38,497 nucleotides of DNA. It comes from Immundisolibacter sp. (lineage in GTDB: Bacteria > Pseudomonadota > Gammaproteobacteria > Immundisolibacterales > Immundisolibacteraceae). This document shows, piece by piece, positions 17,680 to 25,601 of this stretch. Each line of letters starts with the position of its first letter. Positions within the stretch are counted from its first letter, which is position 1. The DNA lies in assembly GCF_041601295.1 (NCBI RefSeq), contig NZ_JBFIII010000012.1, positions 1 to 38,497 on the forward strand, read 5' to 3'. Position numbers and translations under genes: made by a program. The notes below the pieces were generated by a model that had not been told where the DNA came from, ran no database searches, and saw only the letters and a program-made list of their open reading frames with translations.

Positions 17680-18885
17680 TCAATAGCCCCGCGGCAGCCC
17701 CAGGTCGTGCGTCGCGATGTAGTTCAGCACCATCTCCTCGGCTACCGGAGCGAAGCGGAACAGGCGCGCGTCGCGCCACAGCCGCTCCAGGTGCGACTCG
17801 CGCGCGTAGCCCATGCCGCCCAGGGTCTGCATGGCGTGCTCGATGGCCTGCATGGCGGCCTGCGCGGCGATCAGCTTGGCGGTGTTGGCTTCCGAGCCAT
17901 AAGGCTGGCCCTGATCGCACAGCCAGGCGGCCTTCAGATTCATCAGCCGTGCGCATTCGAGCTGCGCGTGCGCCTGCGCCAGCGGGAACTGCACGCCCTG
18001 GTAGGTGCCGATCGGCGTGCCGCGGAACACCTTGCGCAGCTTGGCGTAGTCGACCGCCTGGCGGATGGCCATGTGACCGGCGCCGACCAGAGCGGCGGTA
18101 GTGACGATGCGCTCGGTGTTGAGCACTTCCAGCAGCTCGAACCAGCCGCCATGCAGCGTGCCGACCAGTTCGCCCGGCTCGATGCGCACCTCGTCGAAGA
18201 ACACGCTGCACGAGGACAGCGTATTGGTGCCGAGCTTCTCGATCAACGAGTAGCTCAGGCCGGCGCGGTCGATGTCGATCATGAACATCGACAGGCCCTC
18301 GGTGCGCCGGGCGACATCCTCGACCCGCCGGGTGCGCGCCACCACCAGCATCTTGTGGCCTTCCTTGACGCCGGTGATCCAGATCTTCTGGCCGTTCAGG
18401 CGCCAGCCGTCGCCGTCGGCGCGGGCGAAACTGCGCAGCTCAAGCGTGTTCGAGCCTGCGTCTGGCTCGGTCAGCGCCATGCAGAAATTCATCTTTCCGG
18501 CCACCAGGCCCGGCAGCGCAGCCTGCTGCTCGGGACTGCCGTAGCGCGACAGCGACACGCCGCCGAAAATGGGATTGATCATGAACAGCTGGCCAAGCGT
18601 GGCACCACCGCCGGCAGCGGCCAGGTGCTCGACGATGAGCGCCATTTCCTGCATGCCAAGCCCGGTACCGCCGTGCGCCGCGGGCAGCGCCACGCCACAC
18701 AGGCCGGCGTCGCAGATGGCCTGCCACAGCTCCTGCGGGAAGGCCTTGGTGCGGTCTTTTGCCAGCCAGTAATCGGGCCCGAAATCGGCGCCGATGCGGT
18801 CGGCCGTGTCACAGATCAGGCGCTGCTCTTCGCTGAGTTCGAAGTTCACGGCAGTCGTTTCCAGGTCAGGGTGGGACGCGGTCAC
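17680..18885 (-). CDS. Acyl-CoA dehydrogenase
   Basis: 401 residues from a GTG at 18885; a second in-frame GTG at 18849 gives VNFELSEEQRL, the more usual start, so the first 12 residues are doubtful. Domains: helical N-terminus (13-125), beta middle domain (ALTEPDAGSNT, QKIWITG) and helical C-terminus (FRGTPIGTYQGVQFPLA, LGGMGYARESHLERLWRDAR). The Glu in ARES sits where the catalytic base of short- and medium-chain acyl-CoA dehydrogenases lies, although the following Tyr is Ser here. It is an FAD enzyme that makes 2,3-enoyl-CoA and passes electrons to ETF. It lies between the E2-like gene and the ligase with gaps of 18 and 11 bases. Together with the enoyl-CoA hydratase it covers two beta-oxidation steps. 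Confidence 0.92.
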   Translation of the reverse strand: MTASHPDLETTAVNFELSEEQRLICDTADRIGADFGPDYWLAKDRTKAFPQELWQAICDAGLCGVALPAAHGGTGLGMQEMALIVEHLAAAGGGATLGQLFMINPIFGGVSLSRYGSPEQQAALPGLVAGKMNFCMALTEPDAGSNTLELRSFARADGDGWRLNGQKIWITGVKEGHKMLVVARTRRVEDVARRTEGLSMFMIDIDRAGLSYSLIEKLGTNTLSSCSVFFDEVRIEPGELVGTLHGGWFELLEVLNTERIVTTAALVGAGHMAIRQAVDYAKLRKVFRGTPIGTYQGVQFPLAQAHAQLECARLMNLKAAWLCDQGQPYGSEANTAKLIAAQAAMQAIEHAMQTLGGMGYARESHLERLWRDARLFRFAPVAEEMVLNYIATHDLGLPRGY

Positions 18886-18903
18886 GGCCGCGCCGGAACG
18901 CTA

Positions 18904-19965
18904 TCAAAGCAGCAAGGTCCGCGGGTCTTCAAGACCCGTACGCAGCCGTTCGAGATACGCGGCCGCATTGGCTGCCGGCCAGTGCCCCGGGTCGGCGCGC
19001 AGCGCCAGGCCGAACCGGCCATCGCACAGGCTGCCCAGCCCCAGCAGCGCGCTGCAGCCGACCGGCCGGGCCGGCGCGAACAGCCGGATACCGCCGCGAC
19101 CGGCGTTGGTGAACACCAGGCCGTGGCCGGGCGTTGTGGCCGGTGCCGCAGGCAAGCGCAGCGCAGCGAGCAGAGCACTGAGGCCCTGCGTGGCAACCGA
19201 CGCAGGCACGCTCGCGCCGTCAGCCATGCCACAGGCTGCACTGGCGTCGAACCCGGCCAGCACGCGCGCGGCGGCGTAGAACACCAAACCGCCCAGTCCC
19301 GTCTGCGAAGCGGCAGGCAAGCGCGCGCGCCAGTCGAGCAGTGCCGCGGCGTCGATTTCGGCGAGCAGGAAGTGTTCCCCGGTGGCCAGGGTTGTTGTAG
19401 TCGCGTCGGGCCTGGCCAGTGCCGGCGCGTGGGCCTGCGCCGCGGCCGACAGCGGCACATCCGCCGCCCGGATACGTCCGCCAGGTCCGCTGCCGGCAAG
19501 CGTTTCGAGCACCACGCCCCGCTCGCCGGCCAGGCGGCGCGCATACGGCGTGGCGATGATGCGTTGGCCGGGCGTTGCGGATGGCTGTTGTGCAGACGGC
19601 AACCCAGCGGTTGCCATTGGGGCCGCTAATGTGGCCACCGCAGACACGTCGTTCGCCAAGACGACGGATGCGGCCTGCGGCGCGGGAATAGTCCCGTCAG
19701 CAGACCCCGCGCCCGCCTCTGCCACCCAGTTCGCCAGCGGCGTGCCGACCGGCACGGTCTGGCCCTGCGCCACAAGGATGGTCTGCAATCGCCCGGCGGC
19801 CGGCGCCTCGACCTCGGTGGCGATCTTCTCGGTCTCGACCACCGCCAGCACGTCACCGGCAGCAAACGCCTCACCGGGCCGATGGCGCCACTCGGCCACC
19901 AGACCCTCGGTCATGGTCAGCCCGAGCTTTGGCATGATCAGCACTTGCTGCATGGGGCGCTTCAC
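18904..19965 (-). CDS. E2-like lipoyl protein with degenerate acyltransferase domain
   Basis: 353 residues, starting with GTG inside a GTGA overlap with the upstream enoyl-CoA hydratase (an ATG four codons later is possible). The lipoyl domain (5-80) carries the lipoylated Lys47 in VETEKIATEVEAP. An Ala/Pro linker and a subunit-binding domain (about 137-170; TPYARRLAGERG, GSGPGGRIRAADV) follow. The C-terminal part (about 195-353) is shorter than the usual ~230-residue catalytic domain. Where E2 proteins have DHRxxDG this one has DPGHWPA (325-331), so the catalytic His and Asp are absent, while the following helix (YLERLRTGLEDP) still aligns. It probably carries lipoate and binds E1/E3. Acyl transfer to CoA would need another residue or another E2. 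Confidence 0.85.
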   Translation of the reverse strand: MKRPMQQVLIMPKLGLTMTEGLVAEWRHRPGEAFAAGDVLAVVETEKIATEVEAPAAGRLQTILVAQGQTVPVGTPLANWVAEAGAGSADGTIPAPQAASVVLANDVSAVATLAAPMATAGLPSAQQPSATPGQRIIATPYARRLAGERGVVLETLAGSGPGGRIRAADVPLSAAAQAHAPALARPDATTTTLATGEHFLLAEIDAAALLDWRARLPAASQTGLGGLVFYAAARVLAGFDASAACGMADGASVPASVATQGLSALLAALRLPAAPATTPGHGLVFTNAGRGGIRLFAPARPVGCSALLGLGSLCDGRFGLALRADPGHWPAANAAAYLERLRTGLEDPRTLLL

Positions 19966-20747
19966 TCGCCGCGAAACTGCGCCGGACGCTTTTCCAGAAA
20001 CGCTTTACAGCCCTCGTGCGCGTCGTCGCTGTCCAGCACCAGGCTGATCATGGCCTGCTCGTGGGCCAGCGCCGTCGGTAGCGGCATGTCGGCGCCGTGC
20101 AGCAGGCTGCGCTTGAGGAGCTTCAGCGTGAGCGGCGATTTTTCGGCGATGCGTGCCGCCAAGGCCAGAGCGTCGGCGAGCAACTGCGCGGCGGGCACCA
20201 CGCGGTTGGCCAGACCGAGCGCGACCGCTTCCGCGGCGCCGATGCGGTCACCGGTGAACATCAGCTCGCGCGCCCGGCAGGCCGGAATCTGCCGCAACAG
20301 GCGCTGGCTGCCGCCGGCACCAGGAAACAGGCCAAGGTTGATCTCCGGCAGTGCGAGCTGCGCGCTGTCGGCCAGCAGACGGATGTCCGTGCACAGCAGC
20401 AGTTCGGTGCCGCCACCGAGCGCGAAACCGTTGACGGCAGCGATGGTTGGCTTGTCGCAGGTCTCCACGCGCCGGAATACGCGGTGGATGACCTCCGCGA
20501 ACTGCTGGTAGTGGGCCAGGCCCTGGCGGGAATCCAGATCCGCGATGTCGCCGCCGGCCACGAAGGCGCGCTCACCGGCGCCGGTGATGACGATCACGTG
20601 CACCGCCGGGTCGGCCTCAAGCGCTGCGAAAACGTGCTCGAAACACTCCAGCGTCGGCACGTCGAGCGCGTTCAGCGTACGCGGCCGATTGATGGTCAGC
20701 AGCGCTACGGCGCCTTGGCGTTCAGTCAGGACAGGAGCGTCGGACAC
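19962..20747 (-). CDS. Enoyl-CoA hydratase/isomerase
   Basis: 261 residues, crotonase family, starting at GTG with GAGGT six bases upstream. The oxyanion-hole segments RAFVAGGDI (about 60-70) and NGFALGGGTELLLCTD (about 105-120) are present. Both catalytic acids of hydratases are at their usual places: Glu in GGGTELL and Glu in LPEINLGLFPGAGG. It adds water to 2-enoyl-CoA to give 3-hydroxyacyl-CoA, or the reverse. It lies between E1 beta (20-base gap) and the E2-like gene (4-base overlap), so the dehydrogenase-complex genes are interrupted by a beta-oxidation enzyme. This suggests that the complex's CoA product is its substrate or equilibrium partner. Confidence 0.93.
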   Translation of the reverse strand: MSDAPVLTERQGAVALLTINRPRTLNALDVPTLECFEHVFAALEADPAVHVIVITGAGERAFVAGGDIADLDSRQGLAHYQQFAEVIHRVFRRVETCDKPTIAAVNGFALGGGTELLLCTDIRLLADSAQLALPEINLGLFPGAGGSQRLLRQIPACRARELMFTGDRIGAAEAVALGLANRVVPAAQLLADALALAARIAEKSPLTLKLLKRSLLHGADMPLPTALAHEQAMISLVLDSDDAHEGCKAFLEKRPAQFRGE

Positions 20748-20767
20748 GGCGATACCTCGGGTGGTTG

Positions 20768-21742
20768 TCAGGCGAGCACACGCTCGACGGCGGCGATCAG
20801 ATCGTCCGCGGCCGGCCGGTAGGCGGCCTCCAGCGACGGCGCGAACGGCACCGGCATGAACGGCGCACCGACGCGCAGGATCGGCGCATCCAGTTCGTCA
20901 AAGCCGATTTCGCCCAGCCGCGCGGCGATTTCGGCGCCCGGTCCGTAGGCGGTGACGGCCTCGTGGAATACCACCAGCCGGTGAGTGCGAGCGAGCGAGG
21001 ACAGCACCGCCGCCTCATCCCAGGGCTGCAGGCTGCGCAGGTCGATCACTTCCACCTCCACTTCGCGCTCTGCAAGCTGGTCGGCTGCCGCCAGCGCCTC
21101 GTACAGCGAGGCACCGAAAGTGACCACCGTCACGTCGCGGCCGGGTCGCGCCAGTGCGGCGCGGCCGATCGGTATCGCCTCGGGTGCGTCGGGCAGCTCG
21201 CCACTGCGGGCGTACAGCGCCTTGTGCTCAATGAAGATCACCGGGTCCGGATCGAGGATGGCGCTGCGCAGCAGGCCGTAGGCATCGGCGACGGTGGCCG
21301 GGCAGACCACTTTCAGGCCGGGCACATGCGCCAGCCAGGCTTCCAGGCACTGCGAATGCTGGGGACCAGCGGCAAGGCCGCCACCGTGCGGCGTGCGCAG
21401 CACCAGCGGCACGCTGGTCTGACCGCCGAACATGAAGCGCGCCTTGGCGGCCTGGTTGACCAGCGCATCCATGCCCAGCGTGATGAAGTCCATGAACATG
21501 ATCTCGACCACGGGCTTCAGACCACTCATCGCCGCGCCGACCGCCGCTGACAGCAAGGTCGCCTCGCTGATCGGCGTGTCGCGCACGCGCAGCGGACCGA
21601 ACGTGTCCAGCAGGCCGCGCGTGACACCGAAACTTCCGCCCGCACCGGCGACGTCCTCGCCGAACACCACCACGGCTGGGTCGGCTGTCATGGCGTCGTG
21701 CAGGGCACGATTGATGGCCTTGCCGTAGCGGACTTCGGACAT
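20768..21742 (-). CDS. 2-oxoacid dehydrogenase E1 beta subunit (second complex; AcoB/PdhB-like)
   Basis: 324 residues, full length. The N-terminal domain has GEDVAGAGGSFGVTRGL, RDTPISEATL, EIMFMDFITLGMD and RTPHGGGLAAGPQHSQ. The C-terminal transketolase domain has DLRSLQPWD and HEAVTAYGPGAEIAARL. It closely resembles the beta subunits of acetoin dehydrogenase and related short-chain 2-oxoacid complexes. One base separates it from E1 alpha, so the pair is translationally linked. Its operon neighbours are meta-cleavage and beta-oxidation enzymes, so a ring-cleavage-derived 2-oxoacid is a more likely substrate than acetoin. That is an inference from context. Confidence 0.92.
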   Translation of the reverse strand: MSEVRYGKAINRALHDAMTADPAVVVFGEDVAGAGGSFGVTRGLLDTFGPLRVRDTPISEATLLSAAVGAAMSGLKPVVEIMFMDFITLGMDALVNQAAKARFMFGGQTSVPLVLRTPHGGGLAAGPQHSQCLEAWLAHVPGLKVVCPATVADAYGLLRSAILDPDPVIFIEHKALYARSGELPDAPEAIPIGRAALARPGRDVTVVTFGASLYEALAAADQLAEREVEVEVIDLRSLQPWDEAAVLSSLARTHRLVVFHEAVTAYGPGAEIAARLGEIGFDELDAPILRVGAPFMPVPFAPSLEAAYRPAADDLIAAVERVLA

Positions 21743-21743
21743 G

Positions 21744-22724
21744 TCAGGTGCTCATTGTCGGGAGCTTGGTGTAGACGTCCGCCGCGGCGTCGGCGAAGCG
21801 GGCGGGCGGGCTGGCGCGGGCCTGTGCCACGGCAGCCTCGACGAGCTGCTCTACTTCGGCGTCGGTGGCGTCAATCTGGGCAGCACTGACGCGCAGCCGG
21901 CGCAGACGCTCGCGGCACTCCATCAGCGGGTCCACAAGATCGCGGCCCGGCTGATCCGCGCGGTAGCGTTGCGAGTCACCCTCGTAGTGGCCGCGGACCC
22001 GCTCGGTAATGCATTCGAGCAAGCAGGGACCCTCTCCTACCGCCTGAACACGCAAACGCGTGGCTGCCTCGGCCACCGCAAACACGTCATTGCCGTTCAC
22101 CTGCTCTGCGGGAATGCCGAAGGCGGCTGCCAGTTCTAAAGGTTTGGCCCTGAACTGCCGCTCGGCTGGCGAAAACTCGGACCAGCCGTTGTTCTCGCAC
22201 ACCAGCAACAACGGTAGCTTCCACAGTGCAGCCAGGTTCATCGACTCGTGCAACACGCCCTCGGCCAACGCTCCGTCGCCGAAAAAGGCCACCGCCACGC
22301 CGCCAGTATCACGTACCTGATGGGCCAGCGCGCTACCGGTGGCCAGCGGAATGCCGGCACCGACGATACCGTTGGCACCCAGCATGCCGACCTGCACGTC
22401 AGCGACGTGCATGGAGCCGCCCCGGCCGCGGCACAGGCCACTGTCCTTGCCCATGATCTCGGCGAACAGGCCCGCAAGGTCCACGCCGCGCGCCAGGCAG
22501 TGGCCGTGCCCGCGGTGGTTGGAGGCGATGGTGTCGGCGGCCGTTAACGCGGCCATCACACCGGTCGCGACCGCTTCCTGGCCGATGCTCAGGTGGATGA
22601 AGCCCGGCACCTCGCCGGCCGCGAACAGCTCCGATAGACGTTGTTCGGTGCTGCGAATCAGTCGCATGGAGCGGTAATGAGCGAGTGCCTCCCGTCGCCT
22701 GCCTGAAGGAGTACGAGCAGGCAT
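21744..22724 (-). CDS. 2-oxoacid dehydrogenase E1 alpha subunit (second complex; AcoA/PdhA-like)
   Basis: 326 residues, full length. The thiamine-diphosphate motif runs from GDG at 149-151 (FFGDGALAEG) to the Asn pair at 178-179 (CENNGWSEF). Other E1 alpha signatures are HLSIGQEA, NHRGHGHCLARG, GRGGSMH and GNDVFAV. The length and the HRGHGH..GKDSGLCRGRGGSMH region match the AcoA/PdhA group. With E1 beta it should decarboxylate a 2-oxoacid onto lipoate. The gene starts 20 bases after the 2-oxopent-4-enoate hydratase stop, so the 2-oxoacid made there is the obvious candidate substrate. This is inference, not shown by sequence alone. Confidence 0.92.
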   Translation of the reverse strand: MPARTPSGRRREALAHYRSMRLIRSTEQRLSELFAAGEVPGFIHLSIGQEAVATGVMAALTAADTIASNHRGHGHCLARGVDLAGLFAEIMGKDSGLCRGRGGSMHVADVQVGMLGANGIVGAGIPLATGSALAHQVRDTGGVAVAFFGDGALAEGVLHESMNLAALWKLPLLLVCENNGWSEFSPAERQFRAKPLELAAAFGIPAEQVNGNDVFAVAEAATRLRVQAVGEGPCLLECITERVRGHYEGDSQRYRADQPGRDLVDPLMECRERLRRLRVSAAQIDATDAEVEQLVEAAVAQARASPPARFADAAADVYTKLPTMST

Positions 22725-22744
22725 AGCGTTACGGCGGCGCCGAT

Positions 22745-23533
22745 TTAAGCGAAGGTGACCGACGCCGAACCCATGCCACCGATGCTCACGCGCATGTGGT
22801 CGCCGGCCTTGGCGCTGACCATGGTGGCCAGGGAACCGGACAGGATGACCTCGCCAGCCTTCAGTGGAATGCCGCGCCGACCCAGCGTGTTGGCCAGCCA
22901 GGCGACCGCATTCAGCGGATGGCCCAGCGTGGCGGCACCGGCGCCCAGGCCGACGATCTCGCCGTTCTTTTCAAGGATCATGCCGCAGGTTTTCAGATCC
23001 ACTTTGCGCGGATCGACGGCCTGATCGCCGAGCAAAAACAGCCCGGCCGAGGCATTGTCGGCGACGGTGTCCTGAATCTTGATCTTCCAGTCGCGGATGC
23101 GCGAGTCACATATCTCAAAGCAGGGCATCACGCACTCGGTGGCGGCCAGCACGGCGGCGTTAGTGATGCCCGGGCCGATCAGGTCGCGCTTCAAGATGAA
23201 GGCGATTTCGCCTTCCATGCGGGTCTGCATCAGCAGGCCTTCAATCGGCACCACGTCGCCGTCGTTGTAGGCCATGCTCGACATCAGGTGGCCGAAATCC
23301 GGCTGGTCCACCCCCAACATGGTCTGCACGGCCTTGCTGGTGGCGCCGATTTTCTTGCCAATGATGGTCTCGCCGTCGCGCTGCATGCGCCGCTGGATGA
23401 TGCCCAGCTGAATCTGGTAGGCGTCCTCGATGGTGATGTCCGCCTCGCGGCTGGTCAGCGGGTCCACCGGCTGCGCGCCGCGCAGGGCCTGGTACAGCTC
23501 CTCGCTGTAGTGGTCGATCTTGGCTTTGTCCAT
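22745..23533 (-). CDS. 2-oxopent-4-enoate hydratase (2-hydroxypenta-2,4-dienoate hydratase), DmpE/XylJ-type
   Basis: 262 residues, the same length as DmpE. Signatures: PLTSREADITIEDAYQIQ, IGKKIGATSKAVQ.MLGV.QPDFG, the metal-site region EGEIAFILKRDL and CFEICDSRIRDWKIKIQDTVADNAS, and the C-terminal GEVILSGSL...IGGMGSASV. These match the hydratase rather than the related 4-oxalocrotonate decarboxylase, which has GLKMGLTS and EAEIS at the same places. It adds water to 2-hydroxypenta-2,4-dienoate to form 4-hydroxy-2-oxovalerate with a divalent metal. The start ATG follows the semialdehyde dehydrogenase stop by 10 bases. No decarboxylase paralogue is in the window. Confidence 0.93.
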   Translation of the reverse strand: MDKAKIDHYSEELYQALRGAQPVDPLTSREADITIEDAYQIQLGIIQRRMQRDGETIIGKKIGATSKAVQTMLGVDQPDFGHLMSSMAYNDGDVVPIEGLLMQTRMEGEIAFILKRDLIGPGITNAAVLAATECVMPCFEICDSRIRDWKIKIQDTVADNASAGLFLLGDQAVDPRKVDLKTCGMILEKNGEIVGLGAGAATLGHPLNAVAWLANTLGRRGIPLKAGEVILSGSLATMVSAKAGDHMRVSIGGMGSASVTFA

Positions 23534-23543
23534 GAGGCGTTCC

Positions 23544-24992
23544 CTACAGCTTGATGCAGATGTTCTTCAGTTCCGTATAGAACTCCAGCGAGTGCACACC
23601 GCCCTCGCGGCCGATGCCGGAGTACTTCATGCCACCGAAGGCCGAGCGCAGATCGCGCAGGAACCAGGTGTTGACCCACACGATGCCGGCTTCCAGCTGC
23701 GCCGCCACGCGGTGCGCGCGGGCCAGATCGGTGCTCCAGACGGTTGCCGACAGGCCGTAATTGGTGTCGTTGGCCAGTTCCAGAACCTCGTCCTCGGTGT
23801 CGAACGGCGTCACCGTGACCACCGGGCCGAAAATTTCCTGGCGCTGCGCCTTGCAGTCGCGGCCAAGGCCGGTGATCACGGTCGGTGCCAGGAAGGCGCC
23901 TTCGGCCAGATGCGCCGGCAGGCCGTCCGGGCGCTTACCGCCGGTCAGGAAGGTGGCGCCATCGGCCTTGGCCGAGTCCAGAAACGTCTGCACGCGGGCC
24001 AGGTGCTCGCGCGAGATCAGCGCGCCCAGCGTGGTGGACGGATCGGTCGGATCGCCCACTTTTACCGTGCTTTTGATGCGCTCAACCAGCTTGTCCAGGA
24101 AGGCCTGGTACAGCGGGCGCTCGACATAGATGCGCGAACCACACAGGCACACCTCGCCCTGGTTGGCGAAGGACGAGCGCATGGTGGTTTCGATGCAGGC
24201 GTCCAGATCAGCGTCGGCAAAGATGATGTTCGGGTTCTTGCCGCCCAGTTCGAACGACAGCTTCTTCAGGCTGCCGGCCGCCGCGCGCATGATGATCTGG
24301 CCGGTGGTGGTCTCGCCGGTGAAGGTAATGCCGTCCACGTCCGGGTGTTCGGTCAGCGCCGAGCCGGCCGAATCGCCGCCGAAGCCATTGACCACGTTCA
24401 GCACGCCCGGTGGCAGGATCTCCCTGGCGACGTCCGCCAGCAGGGCCGTGGTCGCCGGCGTTTCTTCCGACGGCTTGATGATGACGGTATTACCCGAAGC
24501 CAGGGCCGGGGCGACCTTCCAGGTGGTCAGCAGCAGCGGAAAATTCCACGGCGAGATGATGCCGACCACGCCCAGCGGCCGGCGCAGCGCGTAGTTGAGT
24601 GCCCCTTCCATTTCCCAGCACTCGGTGGCGACGTACTTGAAGTGCTCGGCGAACTGGATGAAGTTGGCGCTGCCGCGCGGGATGTTGACGTGGCTGGCCA
24701 GCGTGATCGGCATGCCGTTGTCGGCCACCTCGGCCGCCGCGAACTCGGCGGCGCGCGCCTGGATGCCGTGCGCCAGTTTCATCAGCAGGTCCATGCGCTC
24801 GGCCATGGGCATCTTGCCCCACGGCCCCTTGAGCGCGGCCCGGGCCGCGGCGACCGCCAGGTCGACCTCGGCCTTGCCGCCCTCGTGGACCTTGGCAATG
24901 ACCTGCCCGGTGGCCGGGTTGATGTCGTCGAAAGTCCGCCCGCTGGCCGAACCGACGAACTCGCCGTTAATAAAGTGTTTGATTTCCTTCAT
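23544..24992 (-). CDS. 2-hydroxymuconic semialdehyde dehydrogenase (DmpC/XylG-type)
   Basis: 482 residues from the ATG at 24992, which has AGGAAG eight bases upstream and matches the family N-terminus (MKEIKHFINGEF). It is an aldehyde dehydrogenase with catalytic Cys282 (NQGEVCLCG), general base Glu248 (FELGGKNPN), Asn150 (SPWNFPL) and the NAD-binding FTGETTTG. It oxidises the ring-fission aldehyde to 2-hydroxymuconate (4-oxalocrotonate enol) with NAD. A 14-base dyad (GCGCCC-GA-GGGCGC, 25009-25022) lies 17 bases before the start and a strong terminator-like hairpin lies just beyond (25038-25065). Expression is therefore partly uncoupled from the dioxygenase gene. The next two classical enzymes, tautomerase and decarboxylase, are absent here. 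Confidence 0.93.
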   Translation of the reverse strand: MKEIKHFINGEFVGSASGRTFDDINPATGQVIAKVHEGGKAEVDLAVAAARAALKGPWGKMPMAERMDLLMKLAHGIQARAAEFAAAEVADNGMPITLASHVNIPRGSANFIQFAEHFKYVATECWEMEGALNYALRRPLGVVGIISPWNFPLLLTTWKVAPALASGNTVIIKPSEETPATTALLADVAREILPPGVLNVVNGFGGDSAGSALTEHPDVDGITFTGETTTGQIIMRAAAGSLKKLSFELGGKNPNIIFADADLDACIETTMRSSFANQGEVCLCGSRIYVERPLYQAFLDKLVERIKSTVKVGDPTDPSTTLGALISREHLARVQTFLDSAKADGATFLTGGKRPDGLPAHLAEGAFLAPTVITGLGRDCKAQRQEIFGPVVTVTPFDTEDEVLELANDTNYGLSATVWSTDLARAHRVAAQLEAGIVWVNTWFLRDLRSAFGGMKYSGIGREGGVHSLEFYTELKNICIKL

Positions 24993-25037
24993 GCCGTTTA
25001 CTTCCTGTGCGCCCGAGGGCGCCAAACAATCGCAGGA

Positions 25038-25065
25038 CAAAAAGGGGCGTACCCGCCCCTTTTTG
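25038..25065. terminator. Perfect bidirectional terminator-like hairpin inside the catabolic operon
   Basis: A 12-bp perfect stem (CAAAAAGGGGCG / CGCCCCTTTTTG) with loop TACC. A-T rich ends give a T-run on both strands, so it can terminate in either direction. It lies in the 156-base gap between the HbpS-like gene and the semialdehyde dehydrogenase gene, all transcribed on the minus strand. It should reduce transcription of the downstream genes relative to the dioxygenase, or mark a promoter boundary. Confidence 0.85.
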
Positions 25066-25148
25066 TTTCACGACGGGCGTTACCACCCGCTCTTGAAGAC
25101 CGCTCAGTGCCCGGTGGCCTTGACCGGCTTGGTGCAAAAATCGCCCCT

Positions 25149-25592
25149 TCAGCCTGGCTCGGCAACCAGACCGGCTGCGGCAAGCCCGGCACGGGCGCAG
25201 ATTTCGTCTTCTTCCTCACTGCCACCGGACACACCCACCCCGGCGATGCAGTCCGACCCGAGGTAAACCGGCACGCCACCGCCGAAAACCACCATCCGCG
25301 GCACGGCCGCTATACCGGCCAGAAGACCTGGCGAGTTCATACCTTCCAGCACTGGCCACCACTGTTTGGTCGGCAGGCCGAAACCGGCCGAGGTAGTGGC
25401 CTTGTCCTGGGCGATCTGGCTGGAATGAAACGGGGCGCCGGGGTCGCGCGCAAAGGCCAGCAGATTACCCCCGCGGTCCATCACTGCTACCGCCACCCGA
25501 ATACCCAACTCCTGCCCTTTGCCAAGAGCGGCCTGGGCAATCGCCAGCGCCGCCTCCCAGTGCAAGGTTGTCTGTTGCACGGTCTTGTTCAT
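25149..25592 (-). CDS. HbpS/GlcG-like protein (heme-degrading domain family, formerly DUF336)
   Basis: 147 residues. The family pattern is clear: an N-terminal helix with LAIAQAALGKGQELGI, the strand VAVAVMDRGGNLLAFARDPGAP, KATTSAGFGLPT, a middle PGLLAGIAAVP...GGGVPVYLGSDCIAGVGVSGGSEEEDEICARAG, and a short tail. Proteins of this fold bind heme, cobalamin or iron in a few studied cases; most have no known activity. Copies often occur in operons with extradiol dioxygenases. Here it sits 9 bases after catechol 2,3-dioxygenase, the place where the XylT/DmpQ ferredoxin is usually found. A role in protecting or loading the dioxygenase iron is possible but unproven. Confidence 0.85.
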   Translation of the reverse strand: MNKTVQQTTLHWEAALAIAQAALGKGQELGIRVAVAVMDRGGNLLAFARDPGAPFHSSQIAQDKATTSAGFGLPTKQWWPVLEGMNSPGLLAGIAAVPRMVVFGGGVPVYLGSDCIAGVGVSGGSEEEDEICARAGLAAAGLVAEPG

Positions 25593-25601
25593 TAGGTCGT
25601 C

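Noticed and set aside
17707..19629. Long open frame (640 codons) on the plus strand opposite the acyl-CoA dehydrogenase and E2-like genes.
   Set aside because: It spans two well-supported antisense genes, has low-complexity composition and no family motif.
23520..25595. Long open frame (691 codons) on the plus strand opposite the semialdehyde dehydrogenase and HbpS-like genes.
   Set aside because: It is antisense to two real genes, runs through the terminator hairpin and has no domain signature.
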